A stretch of 35,197 nucleotides of DNA from Streptomyces sp. sk2.1. Its GTDB lineage: Bacteria > Actinomycetota > Actinomycetes > Streptomycetales > Streptomycetaceae. Numbering within the stretch: the first letter of the stretch is position 1; the number at the start of each line of letters is the position of its first letter. The translations under genes were made by a program, and so were the position numbers. The DNA is taken from positions 82,613 through 117,809 of the forward strand of contig NZ_RDBO01000056.1 in the NCBI RefSeq assembly GCF_008120935.1. The letters are read 5' to 3'. Under the pieces are notes generated by a model, which saw nothing but the letters and a program-made list of their open reading frames with translations, had not been told where the DNA came from and made no database searches. Below, one piece after another: positions 15,378 through 33,393 of the stretch.

Positions 15378-15772
15378 CCCATGCTTCCCGCCACACGATC
15401 GGCGGGCGAGCACGGACCGTCGGCCGGACCCACCGGGTGTTGCTTCGCGTCAGGAGACGGAACGCCGATCGGTCCCGCCCCTTGGGCACGTCTTTCGGCG
15501 TGTCGGAATGAATCTGCTCGTGTACTCGGCGGGCGCCCTGTGCCACGACGTTGTCGGCGTTGACCGCCCGCGCCTCGCCGTCTCCTCACGCCGCTTGCCC
15601 AGCGCGTCGCGGAAGCGGATCGAGTACGGGTGAGGGCGCGACGAAGGGCTCCATGCCGCGGGCGGACCGTCGGGGCGTGCACGCCATCCGTTCCGGCCCG
15701 AGGGCGGTGATCGGAGCGCACGACCATTCGCGTCCCGGTCGGCTCTCCCCGGGTGCTCCGCGAACCGCCCCG
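15378..15772. other. No gene seen; probable transposon debris
   Basis: Open frames continue but lose similarity to transposase and have no start signals. It directly follows the truncated IS4 remnant. Confidence 0.4.
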
Positions 15773-15809
15773 CACCTCACCGAGGAGCCGTGGGCCCGTC
15801 GGTGAGGTG
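15773..15809. terminator. Terminator hairpin of the NRPS operon
   Basis: Perfect 11-bp arms CACCTCACCGA and TCGGTGAGGTG flank a 15-base loop. It begins 21 nt beyond the stop of the last cluster gene (15831) on the minus strand. It marks the left boundary of the biosynthetic operon. Confidence 0.75.
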
Positions 15810-15830
15810 TCTGCCCGGTCGTACGGGATC

Positions 15831-16670
15831 TCAGGTCGCCGGGGCGAGCGCGTCCGCGTCCGCGCCGAGGGACGCCGCGAACTCGTCCAGCGCCCGCGAC
15901 CAGCTCCGTGCGTACTCGGCGGTGAGTTCGGCGAAGTCCTTCGCCTCCTCCTCCGTCGTCACCAGACCGGTCGTACCGGTCTCGTCGTCGCTCACCTGCT
16001 GGGCGTGGCCGGTCTCGGCCTTGATGTGGGAGTCGATCCAGGCGAAGTCGTCCGTCCGGGAGAACGGTTTCACCCCGTCGATCGCCACCTTCGCGTAGAT
16101 CCTGCGGAAGGCCACGGCGATGTCCAGGGCTATGGTCTCCACGACCCGGAGCTGGATCGCGGCCCCCAGCGGGCTGTGTGCCAGCCGCTCCATGTTGTCG
16201 ATGAGTTCGCTCACCCCGGCGGGCAGCGACTCGGCGGCGCTCCCGACCTCGGCGGGGACGGCGTTCCGGAGGGGGGTGACGACGGAATCCTCCCACCAGA
16301 TGTAGTGGATGCCCGCGGTTCCCCCGGGCGCCACCGCGCGGAAGACCGGTGCGAGGTTGTCCAGATCGTCCCCGATGACGCGGAACATGGTCTGGAACGC
16401 GGCCAGCACGTCCTCGTCGGGGGCGTGCCGGGCCGACAGCACACGGGCCGTCTCGCCCAGGCCCGCGAGGGTGGTGAACATGAACGCCTTGGTCATCGCC
16501 CGCCATTGCACGGCGATCGCCAGTGCGCCGCGCGCCGTGACCGTTTCGGTCTCGCGGGCCCTGCCGAAGAAGGGGTTGTCCTGGCGGCGCAACCGGGCAC
16601 GTGTGAGTTCGTGGTCCACAAGTCGGTCGAGCTCCGCACGGAGTTGTGCGGTGGCCTGGGCTGCGGTCAT
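15831..16670 (-). CDS. Heme-oxygenase-like (HDO-type) putative diiron oxygenase
   Basis: The 279-residue all-helical protein ends with the motif [20 protein letters not shown]. His215, Glu219 and His222 in this segment fit the H-x3-E-x2-H pattern of PqqC/CADD-like and HDO-type enzymes. An earlier helix contains [12 protein letters not shown], and the helix [15 protein letters not shown] could give further ligands. HDO enzymes use two irons and oxygen for N-oxygenation, desaturation or fragmentation of amino-acid substrates in natural-product pathways. It is the last gene before the operon hairpin and starts 15 nt after the DUF6421-like gene, so it is a likely tailoring or precursor-forming enzyme. 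The complete metal-ligand set was not verified, and a cofactor-free heme-oxygenase fold is the alternative. Confidence 0.58.
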   Translation of the reverse strand: MTAAQATAQLRAELDRLVDHELTRARLRRQDNPFFGRARETETVTARGALAIAVQWRAMTKAFMFTTLAGLGETARVLSARHAPDEDVLAAFQTMFRVIGDDLDNLAPVFRAVAPGGTAGIHYIWWEDSVVTPLRNAVPAEVGSAAESLPAGVSELIDNMERLAHSPLGAAIQLRVVETIALDIAVAFRRIYAKVAIDGVKPFSRTDDFAWIDSHIKAETGHAQQVSDDETGTTGLVTTEEEAKDFAELTAEYARSWSRALDEFAASLGADADALAPAT

Positions 16671-16684
16671 CGTCGATCCTCGTT

Positions 16685-17788
16685 TCAGACGCCGAGTCGC
16701 TGCTTGATCTGGGCGAAGTAGGGAATGTGCCGGTAGTCGCGGACCGCGGGGTCGTAGTCGGTGTAGCGACGGGTGAAGGCCAGGAGCTCCTCACGCACCG
16801 CTTCGAGGGGGCGGTCGTGGATTCCCGCCTCGATCCTCCGGATGGCTCCGAGGAAGTCACGGAGCACGGACGTCAGGCCCGGCAGCAGGACGATCCGGTC
16901 CTCGTGCAGGCGGATCCCCTCGTGCTGTACGAGGTAGGTGAAGAGCACCTGCGAGGCGACCGCGTCGTAGTTGGGCCTGGGGATGCCCTCGACCGCGTAC
17001 CGGAGCAACCGTTCGGCGAGGATGAACTCGAAGGCCGTTCGGGCCTCCTGCCGGGGCAGTCGCTCGTCGTCCAGGCAGGTCAGCATCCCCGAGACGTCGA
17101 CCCTGAGCTCTTCGAGGCCGGCGAGCGGCTTGGCCTTCTTCGCCGCGAGGAACTCGGGGATCGGCATGTCGCCGTGGCGGTGGTGGTACTCGTGGAGCCG
17201 GACCCACCAGGTGGCGGCCTGCTCGATCTGCTTCCCGGACGCCTGTTGGATCGTCGGGAAGCTGCCGGGGGCCATGACCTCGTCGATCATGAGCCGGGTG
17301 ATCCGCCGGTGCCGTTCGACGAACTTGTCGATGAAGTAGAAGATGACGTCGTCGGGCTCCTGGATCCCGTCCAGGTGGTTCTCCGGAAAGAGGGCGACGA
17401 CGACGCGGGAGGCGAATCCGCGGGTGCGTCCGACGACGTTCACCGGCAGTGTGTTGCTGGCGTACCGCTCCACCAGGTGCGGATCGGTCGGGAGGGTCTC
17501 GTAGGTCAGCCAGTCCAGGCCGAGCGACGGGAAGTAGGAGGCGTCGAAGAGGGAGAAGACATGGGGGTCGCGTTGTGAGTTGATGTGCTGTTTCGTCGCC
17601 TCCATCCGGGACCCGGGAGCGAACGTCCGGAGATCCTCCAGGAGTGCCTCGGCCGCGGGCAGGCGCCGCAGGACGGGGCTCGACTCCAGGGCGAGCGCCA
17701 GGTCCTTGAGCACGTCCTCGTCCCGGAGCCGGGTCCGGTCCGGAAGGCTCTGCCTCAACTCGTCTATCTCTCTGAGGACTTCACTCAC
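16685..17788 (-). CDS. DUF6421-like protein with HExxH motif
   Basis: The 367-residue protein starts at GTG 17788, 4 nt after the MbtH stop. An in-frame reading further upstream overlaps MbtH and is arginine-rich nonsense. The central segment [11 protein letters not shown] contains HEYHH (199-203), an HExxH zinc-binding pattern. It is followed by GLEELRVD (224-231), which could supply a third ligand glutamate. This pair recalls the HELLGH and EECRAE motifs of M49 dipeptidyl-peptidase III enzymes, at closer spacing. Other segments ([39 protein letters not shown]) are helical. Its position between MbtH and an HDO-type oxygenase points to peptide tailoring or hydrolysis. The family name is from memory and the metallohydrolase role is inference. 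Confidence 0.6.
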   Translation of the reverse strand: MSEVLREIDELRQSLPDRTRLRDEDVLKDLALALESSPVLRRLPAAEALLEDLRTFAPGSRMEATKQHINSQRDPHVFSLFDASYFPSLGLDWLTYETLPTDPHLVERYASNTLPVNVVGRTRGFASRVVVALFPENHLDGIQEPDDVIFYFIDKFVERHRRITRLMIDEVMAPGSFPTIQQASGKQIEQAATWWVRLHEYHHRHGDMPIPEFLAAKKAKPLAGLEELRVDVSGMLTCLDDERLPRQEARTAFEFILAERLLRYAVEGIPRPNYDAVASQVLFTYLVQHEGIRLHEDRIVLLPGLTSVLRDFLGAIRRIEAGIHDRPLEAVREELLAFTRRYTDYDPAVRDYRHIPYFAQIKQRLGV

Positions 17789-17792
17789 CGGC

Positions 17793-17982
17793 TCACCGGC
17801 CTTCCATGGCGCGCACGAGACTGAGCGGCCGCATGTCGGACCAGTGCTCCTCCACGTACGCCACGCACGAGGAACGCTCCTGCGGGCCGAACACCGGCGT
17901 CCAGCCGCCGGGAAGCTCGGCGAACTCGGGCCACAGGGAGTACTGGCCCTCCTCGTTGCGCAGGACCCGGAAGGACGCCTGC

Positions 17983-18005
<23 letters not shown>
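17793..18005 (-). CDS. MbtH-family NRPS chaperone
   Basis: The 70-residue protein MTNPFDDEQASFRVLRNEEG continues with QYSLWPEFAELPGGWTPVFG and EEHWSDMRPLSLVRA. The family signatures (NxEGQYSLWP, GW, and the final WxDMRPxSL) are complete. MbtH proteins bind adenylation domains and are needed for their folding and activity. The ATG at 18005 overlaps the end of the large NRPS gene by 23 nt, implying coupled expression. It probably serves the two internal A domains and perhaps the stand-alone one. Confidence 0.95.
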
Positions 18006-26946
<8,941 letters not shown>

Positions 26947-27019
26947 GCTCGAATTCCCTTCGGCCGGTGTCGTTCTGGGGAACTCACTGAGAACAGCACT
27001 GCCGTGGAATCTAGGGCCC

Positions 27020-28576
27020 TCAGGTTAGCGGCGAGTTACGCGAACGCTCGGCGAGGGCGCGGCGGTCGGTCTTCCCGCTGCTATTGCGCGGAAGCCGTTC
27101 GAGAGTCACCACGCGTACGGGAATCATGTGTTCGGGAAGGCGGGCCGCCAGGTCGCCGCGCAGCCTCGTGCGCGTGTCCGGGGCGGCGCCGGGTTCCGGT
27201 ACGACGAAGGCCGTGAGGATCGGCTCGTCGCGTGCGGTGCGGTGTACGACGGCGGCCGCGTCCCTGACCCAGGGGAGCGCCCGCATGGCGTGGTCGACCT
27301 CGCCCAGCTCGATGCGGAAGCCCCTGATCTTGGTCTGCTCGTCCTTGCGGCCGATGTAGTGCAGGCCGCCCGCCTCGTCGGCGAAGCCCAGGTCGCCGGT
27401 GCGGTACCAGCGGCCCGCCCGCCCGGGAACGTGGAGGAAGCGCTCGTTCGTCGCCGCCCCGGCGCCCGTGTACCCCTTGGCCACCTGGTCCCCGCCGATG
27501 AGGATCTCCCCGGTGTCCCCGGGCCGCACCGGCTCCAGTGCCTCGTCCAGGACCAGCGCGGGGCTCTTGGCGAACGGCCGGCCGATGGGTGTCGCCGCCG
27601 CCGCGAGTTCCAGATCCCGTTCCGTGAGCCGTCGGAAGGTGTTGTACACCGTCGTCTCGGTGATCCCGTAGGCGTTGGACCAGACCGTGGGGCGTCCCGG
27701 CTGGGACCTCGTCCAGCTCCCGACGGCGGCGTAGTTGAGGGCCTCGCCCGCGAACGTCACGTGCCGCAGGGGGATCTCGATGCCTTCCTCCTCCACCGCC
27801 TCGGCGAGGTGGCGGAAGACGCTGGGCACGATGTGCAGGCGGGTGACCCGTTCGCGTACCAGGAGTTCCGCCAGGAGTTCGGGGTTGCGCGGCACTTCCC
27901 CCTCCACCGCGACGAGGGTGGCGCCGATCGCGACGGCGGCCCACATCTCCCACACGCTCACGTCGAAGGTGTGGGCGTGCTGCATCGGCCAGACCTCGTG
28001 CGCGGCGAAGCCGAAGGCGCCGATCCCGTCCCTCAGGAGTGCGAGCACGTTGGCGTGGGTCACCTCGACGCCCTTGGGGACGCCGGTGGTGCCGGAGGTG
28101 TAAATGACGTACGCGGCCGAGTCGGGGGTGGGGTCCGGTCCCTCCCACCGGGGTCCGGGGCGGGGCGTCAGGTCGTCGGGGCCGAGGGGCACCACGTCCT
28201 CGGCTCGATCGGCGAGCGCATCCGCCCCGGCCCCGTCGGCAAGCAGCGCCGAGGCTCCCGAGTCGTCGACGCAGTGGAGCAGCCGTGCGCCGGGGTGCCG
28301 GGGGTCGAGCGGCACATAGGCGCAGCCCAGCCGCATCAGCGCGGCCGCGCCGAGGAGCGCCAGCGGGCCCCGGTCCACGCACAGACCGACCCGGCCGCCG
28401 GGCTCGACGCCCGCCCTCGCCAGCCTGGACGTGAGCGCGTCCACGGCCTCGTCCAGTTCGCGGTAGGACAGGGTGCGGTGGGCGCAGCGCAGCGCGGGAC
28501 GGTCGGGGTGGCGCCGTGCCGCGCGGCGCAGGAGCTCGGGCACGTGGTGCGGCGCGGCCTGCGGTTCTCGGTTCAT
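27020..28576 (-). CDS. Stand-alone amino-acid adenylation enzyme (NRPS A domain)
   Basis: The 518-residue protein is one adenylation domain with no carrier. It has A3 YVIYTSGTTGVPKG, A4 FDVSVWEMW (Asp205), A5 NAYGITETTVYNT, A7 YRTGD, A8 GRKDEQTKIRGFRIE and A10 NSSGKTDR. It activates an amino acid with ATP and must pass it to a carrier in trans. Candidate carriers are the T domain of the neighbouring T-C protein and the A-less first carrier of the large NRPS. The pocket read by eye is D-V-W-H-T-A-A-V-Y, which starts like serine codes but does not match any I know. The ATG overlaps the acylase stop (ATGA), and 73 nt separate it from the NRPS start. Confidence 0.93.
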   Translation of the reverse strand: MNREPQAAPHHVPELLRRAARRHPDRPALRCAHRTLSYRELDEAVDALTSRLARAGVEPGGRVGLCVDRGPLALLGAAALMRLGCAYVPLDPRHPGARLLHCVDDSGASALLADGAGADALADRAEDVVPLGPDDLTPRPGPRWEGPDPTPDSAAYVIYTSGTTGVPKGVEVTHANVLALLRDGIGAFGFAAHEVWPMQHAHTFDVSVWEMWAAVAIGATLVAVEGEVPRNPELLAELLVRERVTRLHIVPSVFRHLAEAVEEEGIEIPLRHVTFAGEALNYAAVGSWTRSQPGRPTVWSNAYGITETTVYNTFRRLTERDLELAAAATPIGRPFAKSPALVLDEALEPVRPGDTGEILIGGDQVAKGYTGAGAATNERFLHVPGRAGRWYRTGDLGFADEAGGLHYIGRKDEQTKIRGFRIELGEVDHAMRALPWVRDAAAVVHRTARDEPILTAFVVPEPGAAPDTRTRLRGDLAARLPEHMIPVRVVTLERLPRNSSGKTDRRALAERSRNSPLT

Positions 28577-30825
28577 GCGTCTCTCCTCGGCACGTCGCCG
28601 GAGCGGTGATCGGGGGACGGTGCGGTTTCGGGGCGGGGCCGCGCGGAGTCCGGCAGCAGGGGCGGCGTATCGCCCGAGGCCCAGTCCAGCAGGGCCTTCG
28701 TCTGGGACGGTTCACGGCCCGACTGGCTGCCGGGGAGCCCGAGCAGGGCCCGGTGGGGGCGTGCCGGGTCGACGACGAGCCGCATCGCCGCGCCGAAATC
28801 GGGCTGGGCCACCCGCACGCTGTCGGCGCAGCCGGAGAGCTCGACCGGGGGCGTCGGCCCGCCGGTTCCGGGCGGTGCGGCGCCGAGCGCGTTGGCCGCG
28901 CCCCAGCGCACCGGCGCCGTGTCACCCGTACGTTGCGTCAGCAGTTGTCTCGCCAGGGCGAGTTGGGCCACGACGAATTGCCGGGCGCTCTTCCACGGGG
29001 CCGGTACCAGGCCGTCGTCCATCGCGCCGAGCAGTGCGCGCAGAGGCCCTTCATGGCCGTTGTAGCAGTAGCGGAACGACGGGTCGTGGCGTTGGCAGGG
29101 GCGGGTCGCGGCGGCGAACATCTCCTCGCGCAGGAGTTCGCGGAAGACCACGAGCAGGGCCAGCCCCTCCTCGTCCCGGTGGGAGCTGCCCCGCCAGGCG
29201 GAGACCTCCGCCCTCAGTGCCTCCAGCGGTGCGGGGAGCCCGCCCGCGCCCAGTCGGCGCAGGGCCAGGTCCCGGTAGAACCGGTAGAGGCCGGCGTCCA
29301 GGTCGAGTTGCAGTTCCAGCGCCCCCGCCTCGTCCGCGCCGTGGCCGTCCGCGATCCGGGTGGCGACGCGCCGGGCCCGCACCCCGGTGAAGAGGTTCCA
29401 GCCGAGGCCCGCCTCCCGTATCGGTGTGTTGCCGTTGTTGCAGCTCACCACCACACCGCTCGCGGGTGTCAGCAGGCGCGGCAGCAGGCGGGGCGGTACC
29501 CAGTCGGCCGGGCCCCGGGCCGGGGCGCGGTCCGCGAATCCGCGCGGTGTGCCCGTGCGCCCGTGCGGATAACGGCCGGCGACGGTCCAGCAGATGTCGC
29601 CGCGGGCATCGGCGAGCACCGCGTTCAGCGCGGGCAGTCCGCTGTCGTTCACGACGTCCGCCGCCTCGGCGACGCTGTCGGACTCGTAGAGCCGCCAGGC
29701 GCCGAAGTCCAGGGCCGCCGGATCCGTGTACGTGGCGCTGAAGGCGATGTCGGCGTCGCCGAGGCGGTCGACGACCGGTCCCCAGGGGGTGTCGGCCACC
29801 TCCAGGGTGTGGTCGTGCGCCCCGCGCACGGCGATCCGCTCGGTCCTGGTGCGGTCGGCCGCCTCCTCGCTCCCGCGCCGGTGCGTCCCGTCCCCGCGGG
29901 GTTCGAGCTCCGTCAGGTCGCAGCCGTCCGCGGGGAGGCGGGTGAATCCCCAGGCCACCGAGCCGTTGGTGCCCGAGACGAGGATGGGCAGGCCCGGGAC
30001 GGTGACGCCCTGGACCGTCCTTCCGGGAACGGCCAGCCGGACCGCGTACATCACGGAGGGCCGGGTCAGCTCCAGGTGCATGTCGTTGGCCAGGACGGTG
30101 CGGCCGTCCCGGACCGTCGCCCACGCGTTGCTGCCGACCGGCCGCCCGTCCGCCACGACCAGGCGCCCGCCGCCGTCGGGGGGTTCGGCCATCAGGGCAC
30201 GCAGCTCGGCCATGGGCGGCGGGTCCGCGCGGGTCTCCCGGGCGGGGCTGCCGTCCGCCTCCGTGGCGTACTCGTCCCTCGGGTCGAGCAGGAAGTCGAC
30301 GACCGGTTCCGGCAGGGTCCGCCGCATCACCTCCACCATCCGGTTGTCGCTTCCGTCCGAGGCCAGTTCCTGAAACATCCCCTGGGCGACGGCGATGGAG
30401 CGCGGGGGCTCCCACGGTGTGACGTCCGGCGGGCGGTCCGCGTCGGCCGGGGCCCCGGTCCCGGTGCGCTCCGCGGCCAGGTTCACCCCGGCCGCGTAGG
30501 CCGACAGCATCCGCCGTTCCTCCTCGGGGAGGAGCGACCAGCACTCCCGGGCGGCCCCGGCGAGGTCCAGGGTGCGCTGCCGGATGTCTCCGGGCAGCGC
30601 GGAGGGGCCGGCCACCTCCGCGAGGCGGCCGTGGCTGCGCCGCCACAGCAGCTCCATCTGGGTGCGCCGGTGCCGGGCGGTGACCCAGCCGAGGCCGAAG
30701 GCGGCCGCCGTCCAGTCCGGGGCCCGGACCGTCGGCCGTTCCCGTTCGTCGTACTCGATCCCGACCGGTCCGTACGGGGAGGTCAGGGTCAGGGCGGGCC
30801 GGGGTCCGCCGGCGGGCCGCGCCAT
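28573..30825 (-). CDS. Penicillin acylase-like Ntn hydrolase (family S45), cytoplasmic
   Basis: The 750-residue precursor shows the S45 layout. The nucleophile and processing site is GSNAW (Gly231-Ser232), where Ser232 would become the N-terminus of the beta chain. The neighbouring segments TVRDGRTVLANDMHLELTRP, GLPILVSGTNGSVAWGFT and WTVAGRYPHGRTG are typical of the family. S45 enzymes cut, and sometimes form, amide bonds to acyl groups; PvdQ removes the acyl chain from pyoverdine precursors. Unlike most members it has no signal peptide (MARPAGGPRPALTLTSPYG), so it probably acts in the cytoplasm. The start overlaps the T-C stop by one base (TGATG) and the end overlaps the A-domain start by 4 nt, so it is produced with the assembly line. 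It could deacylate an intermediate or transfer an acyl or peptide group. Confidence 0.85.
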   Translation of the reverse strand: MARPAGGPRPALTLTSPYGPVGIEYDERERPTVRAPDWTAAAFGLGWVTARHRRTQMELLWRRSHGRLAEVAGPSALPGDIRQRTLDLAGAARECWSLLPEEERRMLSAYAAGVNLAAERTGTGAPADADRPPDVTPWEPPRSIAVAQGMFQELASDGSDNRMVEVMRRTLPEPVVDFLLDPRDEYATEADGSPARETRADPPPMAELRALMAEPPDGGGRLVVADGRPVGSNAWATVRDGRTVLANDMHLELTRPSVMYAVRLAVPGRTVQGVTVPGLPILVSGTNGSVAWGFTRLPADGCDLTELEPRGDGTHRRGSEEAADRTRTERIAVRGAHDHTLEVADTPWGPVVDRLGDADIAFSATYTDPAALDFGAWRLYESDSVAEAADVVNDSGLPALNAVLADARGDICWTVAGRYPHGRTGTPRGFADRAPARGPADWVPPRLLPRLLTPASGVVVSCNNGNTPIREAGLGWNLFTGVRARRVATRIADGHGADEAGALELQLDLDAGLYRFYRDLALRRLGAGGLPAPLEALRAEVSAWRGSSHRDEEGLALLVVFRELLREEMFAAATRPCQRHDPSFRYCYNGHEGPLRALLGAMDDGLVPAPWKSARQFVVAQLALARQLLTQRTGDTAPVRWGAANALGAAPPGTGGPTPPVELSGCADSVRVAQPDFGAAMRLVVDPARPHRALLGLPGSQSGREPSQTKALLDWASGDTPPLLPDSARPRPETAPSPDHRSGDVPRRDA

Positions 30826-32492
30826 CACAGGACCGCCGCCGGGTGGCCTTCCGACGCGGGGATGGTGCCGTCCGGCGCGTCCGCGAAGAACCTCAGCATC
30901 GTCACGATCCGGTCGACGACCTCCTGGGCCGTCGGTCCCGCTTCCGGTGCCGCGTACTCCACCGACACGTGCACGTCGTCCGCGCGTCCCACGGAGAGGC
31001 CGATCCCGAGGCGGGGACCGAACGGCAGGTCGACCAGGCGGGCGTCGACCTCGCGCAGGTCGGCGATCCGGACCGCCGCACGGTCCTCCTCCTCGGCCGG
31101 TGGTCCGTCGAACCAGAAGACCGCGTCGACGAGTTCCGACGGATGCACGCCGAACCTCCCGCAGGGCTCCTCGATCAGGACGCCGAGCGGGACGTCGGCC
31201 CAGCGGCGCGCCTCCGTCAGCCGCTGCCGCACCTCCGCCGCGACCTCCCCGGGTGTCGTGCGGTCCGGAACCGGGACGGCGAGCAGGGTGCTGTTGGCGA
31301 AGGCGCCGACGGTTCGGTCCAGGCCGAAGTGGTCGCGGTTGTCCAGGAGCGTGCCGATGCCCAGGCAGGAGCGGTGGGTCAGCCGCCCCAGGGCCGCGGC
31401 GACGGCACCGGCCAGTACGACGAAGTCGGTCGCGCCGCCGGACCGCGCCCACTCCCGGACACGGCGCAGCACATCGCCCTCCACCCGTGCCGCGGCCCGG
31501 ACGTGACGCGACGGCCGGTCGCCCGCCGGGGGCAGTTCCAGCATGTCGGCCGCGAGGTCGCCGACCGTCCGCAGCCAGTGGCCGCGTCCTCGGGCGAGGA
31601 GCCCGTCCAGCGCCTCCCGCTGGCGCACGGCGTAGTCGACGTAGGTGGGTCCGGCCCCGGACGTGCCGGTGACCGGGTCCCCGTACGGCGGCGCCGGGTC
31701 CTCCCGGCCGTCGAGCGCCCCGGCCAGTTCCCCGGCCAGCACCCGTCCCGAGGCTCCGTCGAAGGCCGTGTGGTGGAGGTGGCAGGCGAGCAGGTCCGGA
31801 CCGTCCGGGCGCCGGAACAGCTGGGCGCGCAGGAGACTGCCGGCCGTCAGGTCGAAGGGCCGCAGGTGTGCTTCCCGCAGCAGCGCGCGGATCCGCCGGG
31901 TGGCGGCCTCCTGCGCGCCCGGCACGTCGTGGACGACCAGTTCCACGCCCGGTTCCGGCGGGGGCGGGACGACGGCCTGCTCGAAACCCTCGCCGACGGG
32001 CCGAAAGGCCGTCCTGAGGGCGGGGTGGCGATCGAGCAAGCCGTGCAGGGCCCGCCGCAGGACCTCGGTGTCCCGCCGGGCGTGGACCTCCAGCAGGACG
32101 ACGACGTTGTTGGCGGGCGACGGGCCGAGAGCCGCCTCCAGCCGGAGCAGTTCCTCCTGTTGGAGGGAGACCGGGCCGCTGTCGCGGCCGGTGTCGCGGG
32201 AGGCGTCCCCCGCCGTCCGGCCGAGGGCGGTCTCGACCCCGGTGACGAACTCGTGGAACACCGGGTGCTCGAAGATGATGCCGGCGGGCAGTTCGAAGCC
32301 TCCGAGTTCCTTGCGCAGCCGGGTCATCGCCCGGGTGGCGAGCATCGAGTGGCCGCCCAGCACGAAGAAGTCGTCCTCGTCCCCGATCTCGGGCACGTGC
32401 AGAAGGTCGCCCCAGATCCTGCGGCACCGCTCCGCCGTCGTGACCTCCTCGGCGTGCGGGCCGCTCGCCTGAGCGGGACGTGCCTCGGTCAT
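30825..32492 (-). CDS. NRPS carrier-condensation (T-C) didomain protein
   Basis: The 555-residue protein has an N-terminal carrier domain (about 18-90) with FFVLGGHSM, pantetheine site Ser49. A condensation domain (about 125-540) follows with HHTAFDG from residue 240 (Asp245), GTLLDNRDHFGLDRTVG and late strand GLSVGRADDVHVSVEY. There is no adenylation domain, so the carrier needs a loader in trans, probably the enzyme at 27020-28576. The condensation domain would join the carrier's substrate, or one from another protein, to a partner. The ATG follows AAGGAG. It lies 80 nt after the thioesterase gene and overlaps the acylase start. Confidence 0.9.
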   Translation of the reverse strand: MTEARPAQASGPHAEEVTTAERCRRIWGDLLHVPEIGDEDDFFVLGGHSMLATRAMTRLRKELGGFELPAGIIFEHPVFHEFVTGVETALGRTAGDASRDTGRDSGPVSLQQEELLRLEAALGPSPANNVVVLLEVHARRDTEVLRRALHGLLDRHPALRTAFRPVGEGFEQAVVPPPPEPGVELVVHDVPGAQEAATRRIRALLREAHLRPFDLTAGSLLRAQLFRRPDGPDLLACHLHHTAFDGASGRVLAGELAGALDGREDPAPPYGDPVTGTSGAGPTYVDYAVRQREALDGLLARGRGHWLRTVGDLAADMLELPPAGDRPSRHVRAAARVEGDVLRRVREWARSGGATDFVVLAGAVAAALGRLTHRSCLGIGTLLDNRDHFGLDRTVGAFANSTLLAVPVPDRTTPGEVAAEVRQRLTEARRWADVPLGVLIEEPCGRFGVHPSELVDAVFWFDGPPAEEEDRAAVRIADLREVDARLVDLPFGPRLGIGLSVGRADDVHVSVEYAAPEAGPTAQEVVDRIVTMLRFFADAPDGTIPASEGHPAAVL

Positions 32493-32571
32493 GCTGTGTG
32501 CTCCTTCCCGTACCTGCGTCGTGACCGCCCTCCGCGAGCCGGAGGTGCGGTGTCCATGTCCGGGGTGGTGC

Positions 32572-33393
32572 TCAGAAGCGCGCGCCGCCCCCCGCGGGTG
32601 TGTTCGCGACGGTGCGCACGGCGTCGCGCACGTGGGCCAGCAGGCCCGCCTCGTCCTCGTGGAGGAAGAGGTGTCCGCCGGGCACGACGATCTGCGTCAG
32701 GGAGAGGGCGGTCTCCTCCGCCCAGCCCGCCATCGTGGCCGGGGCGATCTCCGGGTCGTCGCTTCCCCCCACCGCCACGATCGGTGTCGGCAGCGGCTCC
32801 CCGGGGGTGTACCGGTAGCGCTCCGAGAGGGCGAAGTCGGCGCGGAGCATGGGCAGCAGCAGCCCGATCATCTCGGGCTCGTCCAGGATGGCCCCGGGGG
32901 TCGCCCCCATGTCCCGCAGCAGCGCGATGAACTCCCGGTCGGGCAGCGTGTGCCGGCTCCTGCCCTCCGGGAGCAGGGCGGGCGGGGGGCAGGCGGCCAC
33001 CATCAGCAGCTCCGGTGCCCTGCCCCGCCGGTGCAGCCTGCGCGCCACCTCGAAGGCCAGCAGTCCGCCGAGGCTGTACCCCAGCAGGACGAGCGGCCGC
33101 TCGTCCTGGAGGGAGGCGGTGGCGTCGGCGATGTCGTCGGCCAGCCGGTACGGGTCCTCCGCCAGCGGTTGCCGCCAGCGGTGCGCGTGGCCGGGCAGGG
33201 TCAGGGCGTGCACCTCGGCCGCGCCGTCCAGGCCCGCCGCCCAGGTGCGGAACACCGCTCCCGACCCGCCCGCGTAGGGCAGGCAGACCAGTCGTACCGG
33301 CGCCGTGCCCGCTCCGCCCGGTCGGAGGAACCAGTCCGCGTGGTGTGCCGCCTCCTGCCGGGGCGGGCCCGGCCGGCCGTCAGGTGTAGGCAC
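32572..33393 (-). CDS. Type II thioesterase
   Basis: The 273-residue alpha/beta hydrolase has LVCLPYAGGSGAVFRTW near the N-terminus (oxyanion region). The nucleophile is Ser107 in GYSLGG, the Asp region is VGGSDDPE and the His is in VPGGHLFLHE. Type II thioesterases remove wrong or stalled acyl groups from carrier domains and sometimes release intermediates. The GTG at 33393 overlaps the end of the exporter gene by 14 nt. The residues ahead of the core domain resemble other family members, so this start is accepted. Confidence 0.93.
   Translation of the reverse strand: MPTPDGRPGPPRQEAAHHADWFLRPGGAGTAPVRLVCLPYAGGSGAVFRTWAAGLDGAAEVHALTLPGHAHRWRQPLAEDPYRLADDIADATASLQDERPLVLLGYSLGGLLAFEVARRLHRRGRAPELLMVAACPPPALLPEGRSRHTLPDREFIALLRDMGATPGAILDEPEMIGLLLPMLRADFALSERYRYTPGEPLPTPIVAVGGSDDPEIAPATMAGWAEETALSLTQIVVPGGHLFLHEDEAGLLAHVRDAVRTVANTPAGGGARF

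Noticed and set aside
28516..31506. 996-residue plus-strand open frame
   Set aside because: It is antisense to the acylase and T-C genes, with shadow composition and no motif.
28573..32427. Acylase gene extended to 1284 residues
   Set aside because: The extra N-terminus overlaps the T-C gene in another frame and is Arg/Pro-rich. The ATG at 30825 overlaps the T-C stop and begins the family-like sequence.
30843..32930. 695-residue plus-strand open frame
   Set aside because: It is antisense to the T-C gene and thioesterase, with no ribosome-binding site or domain.
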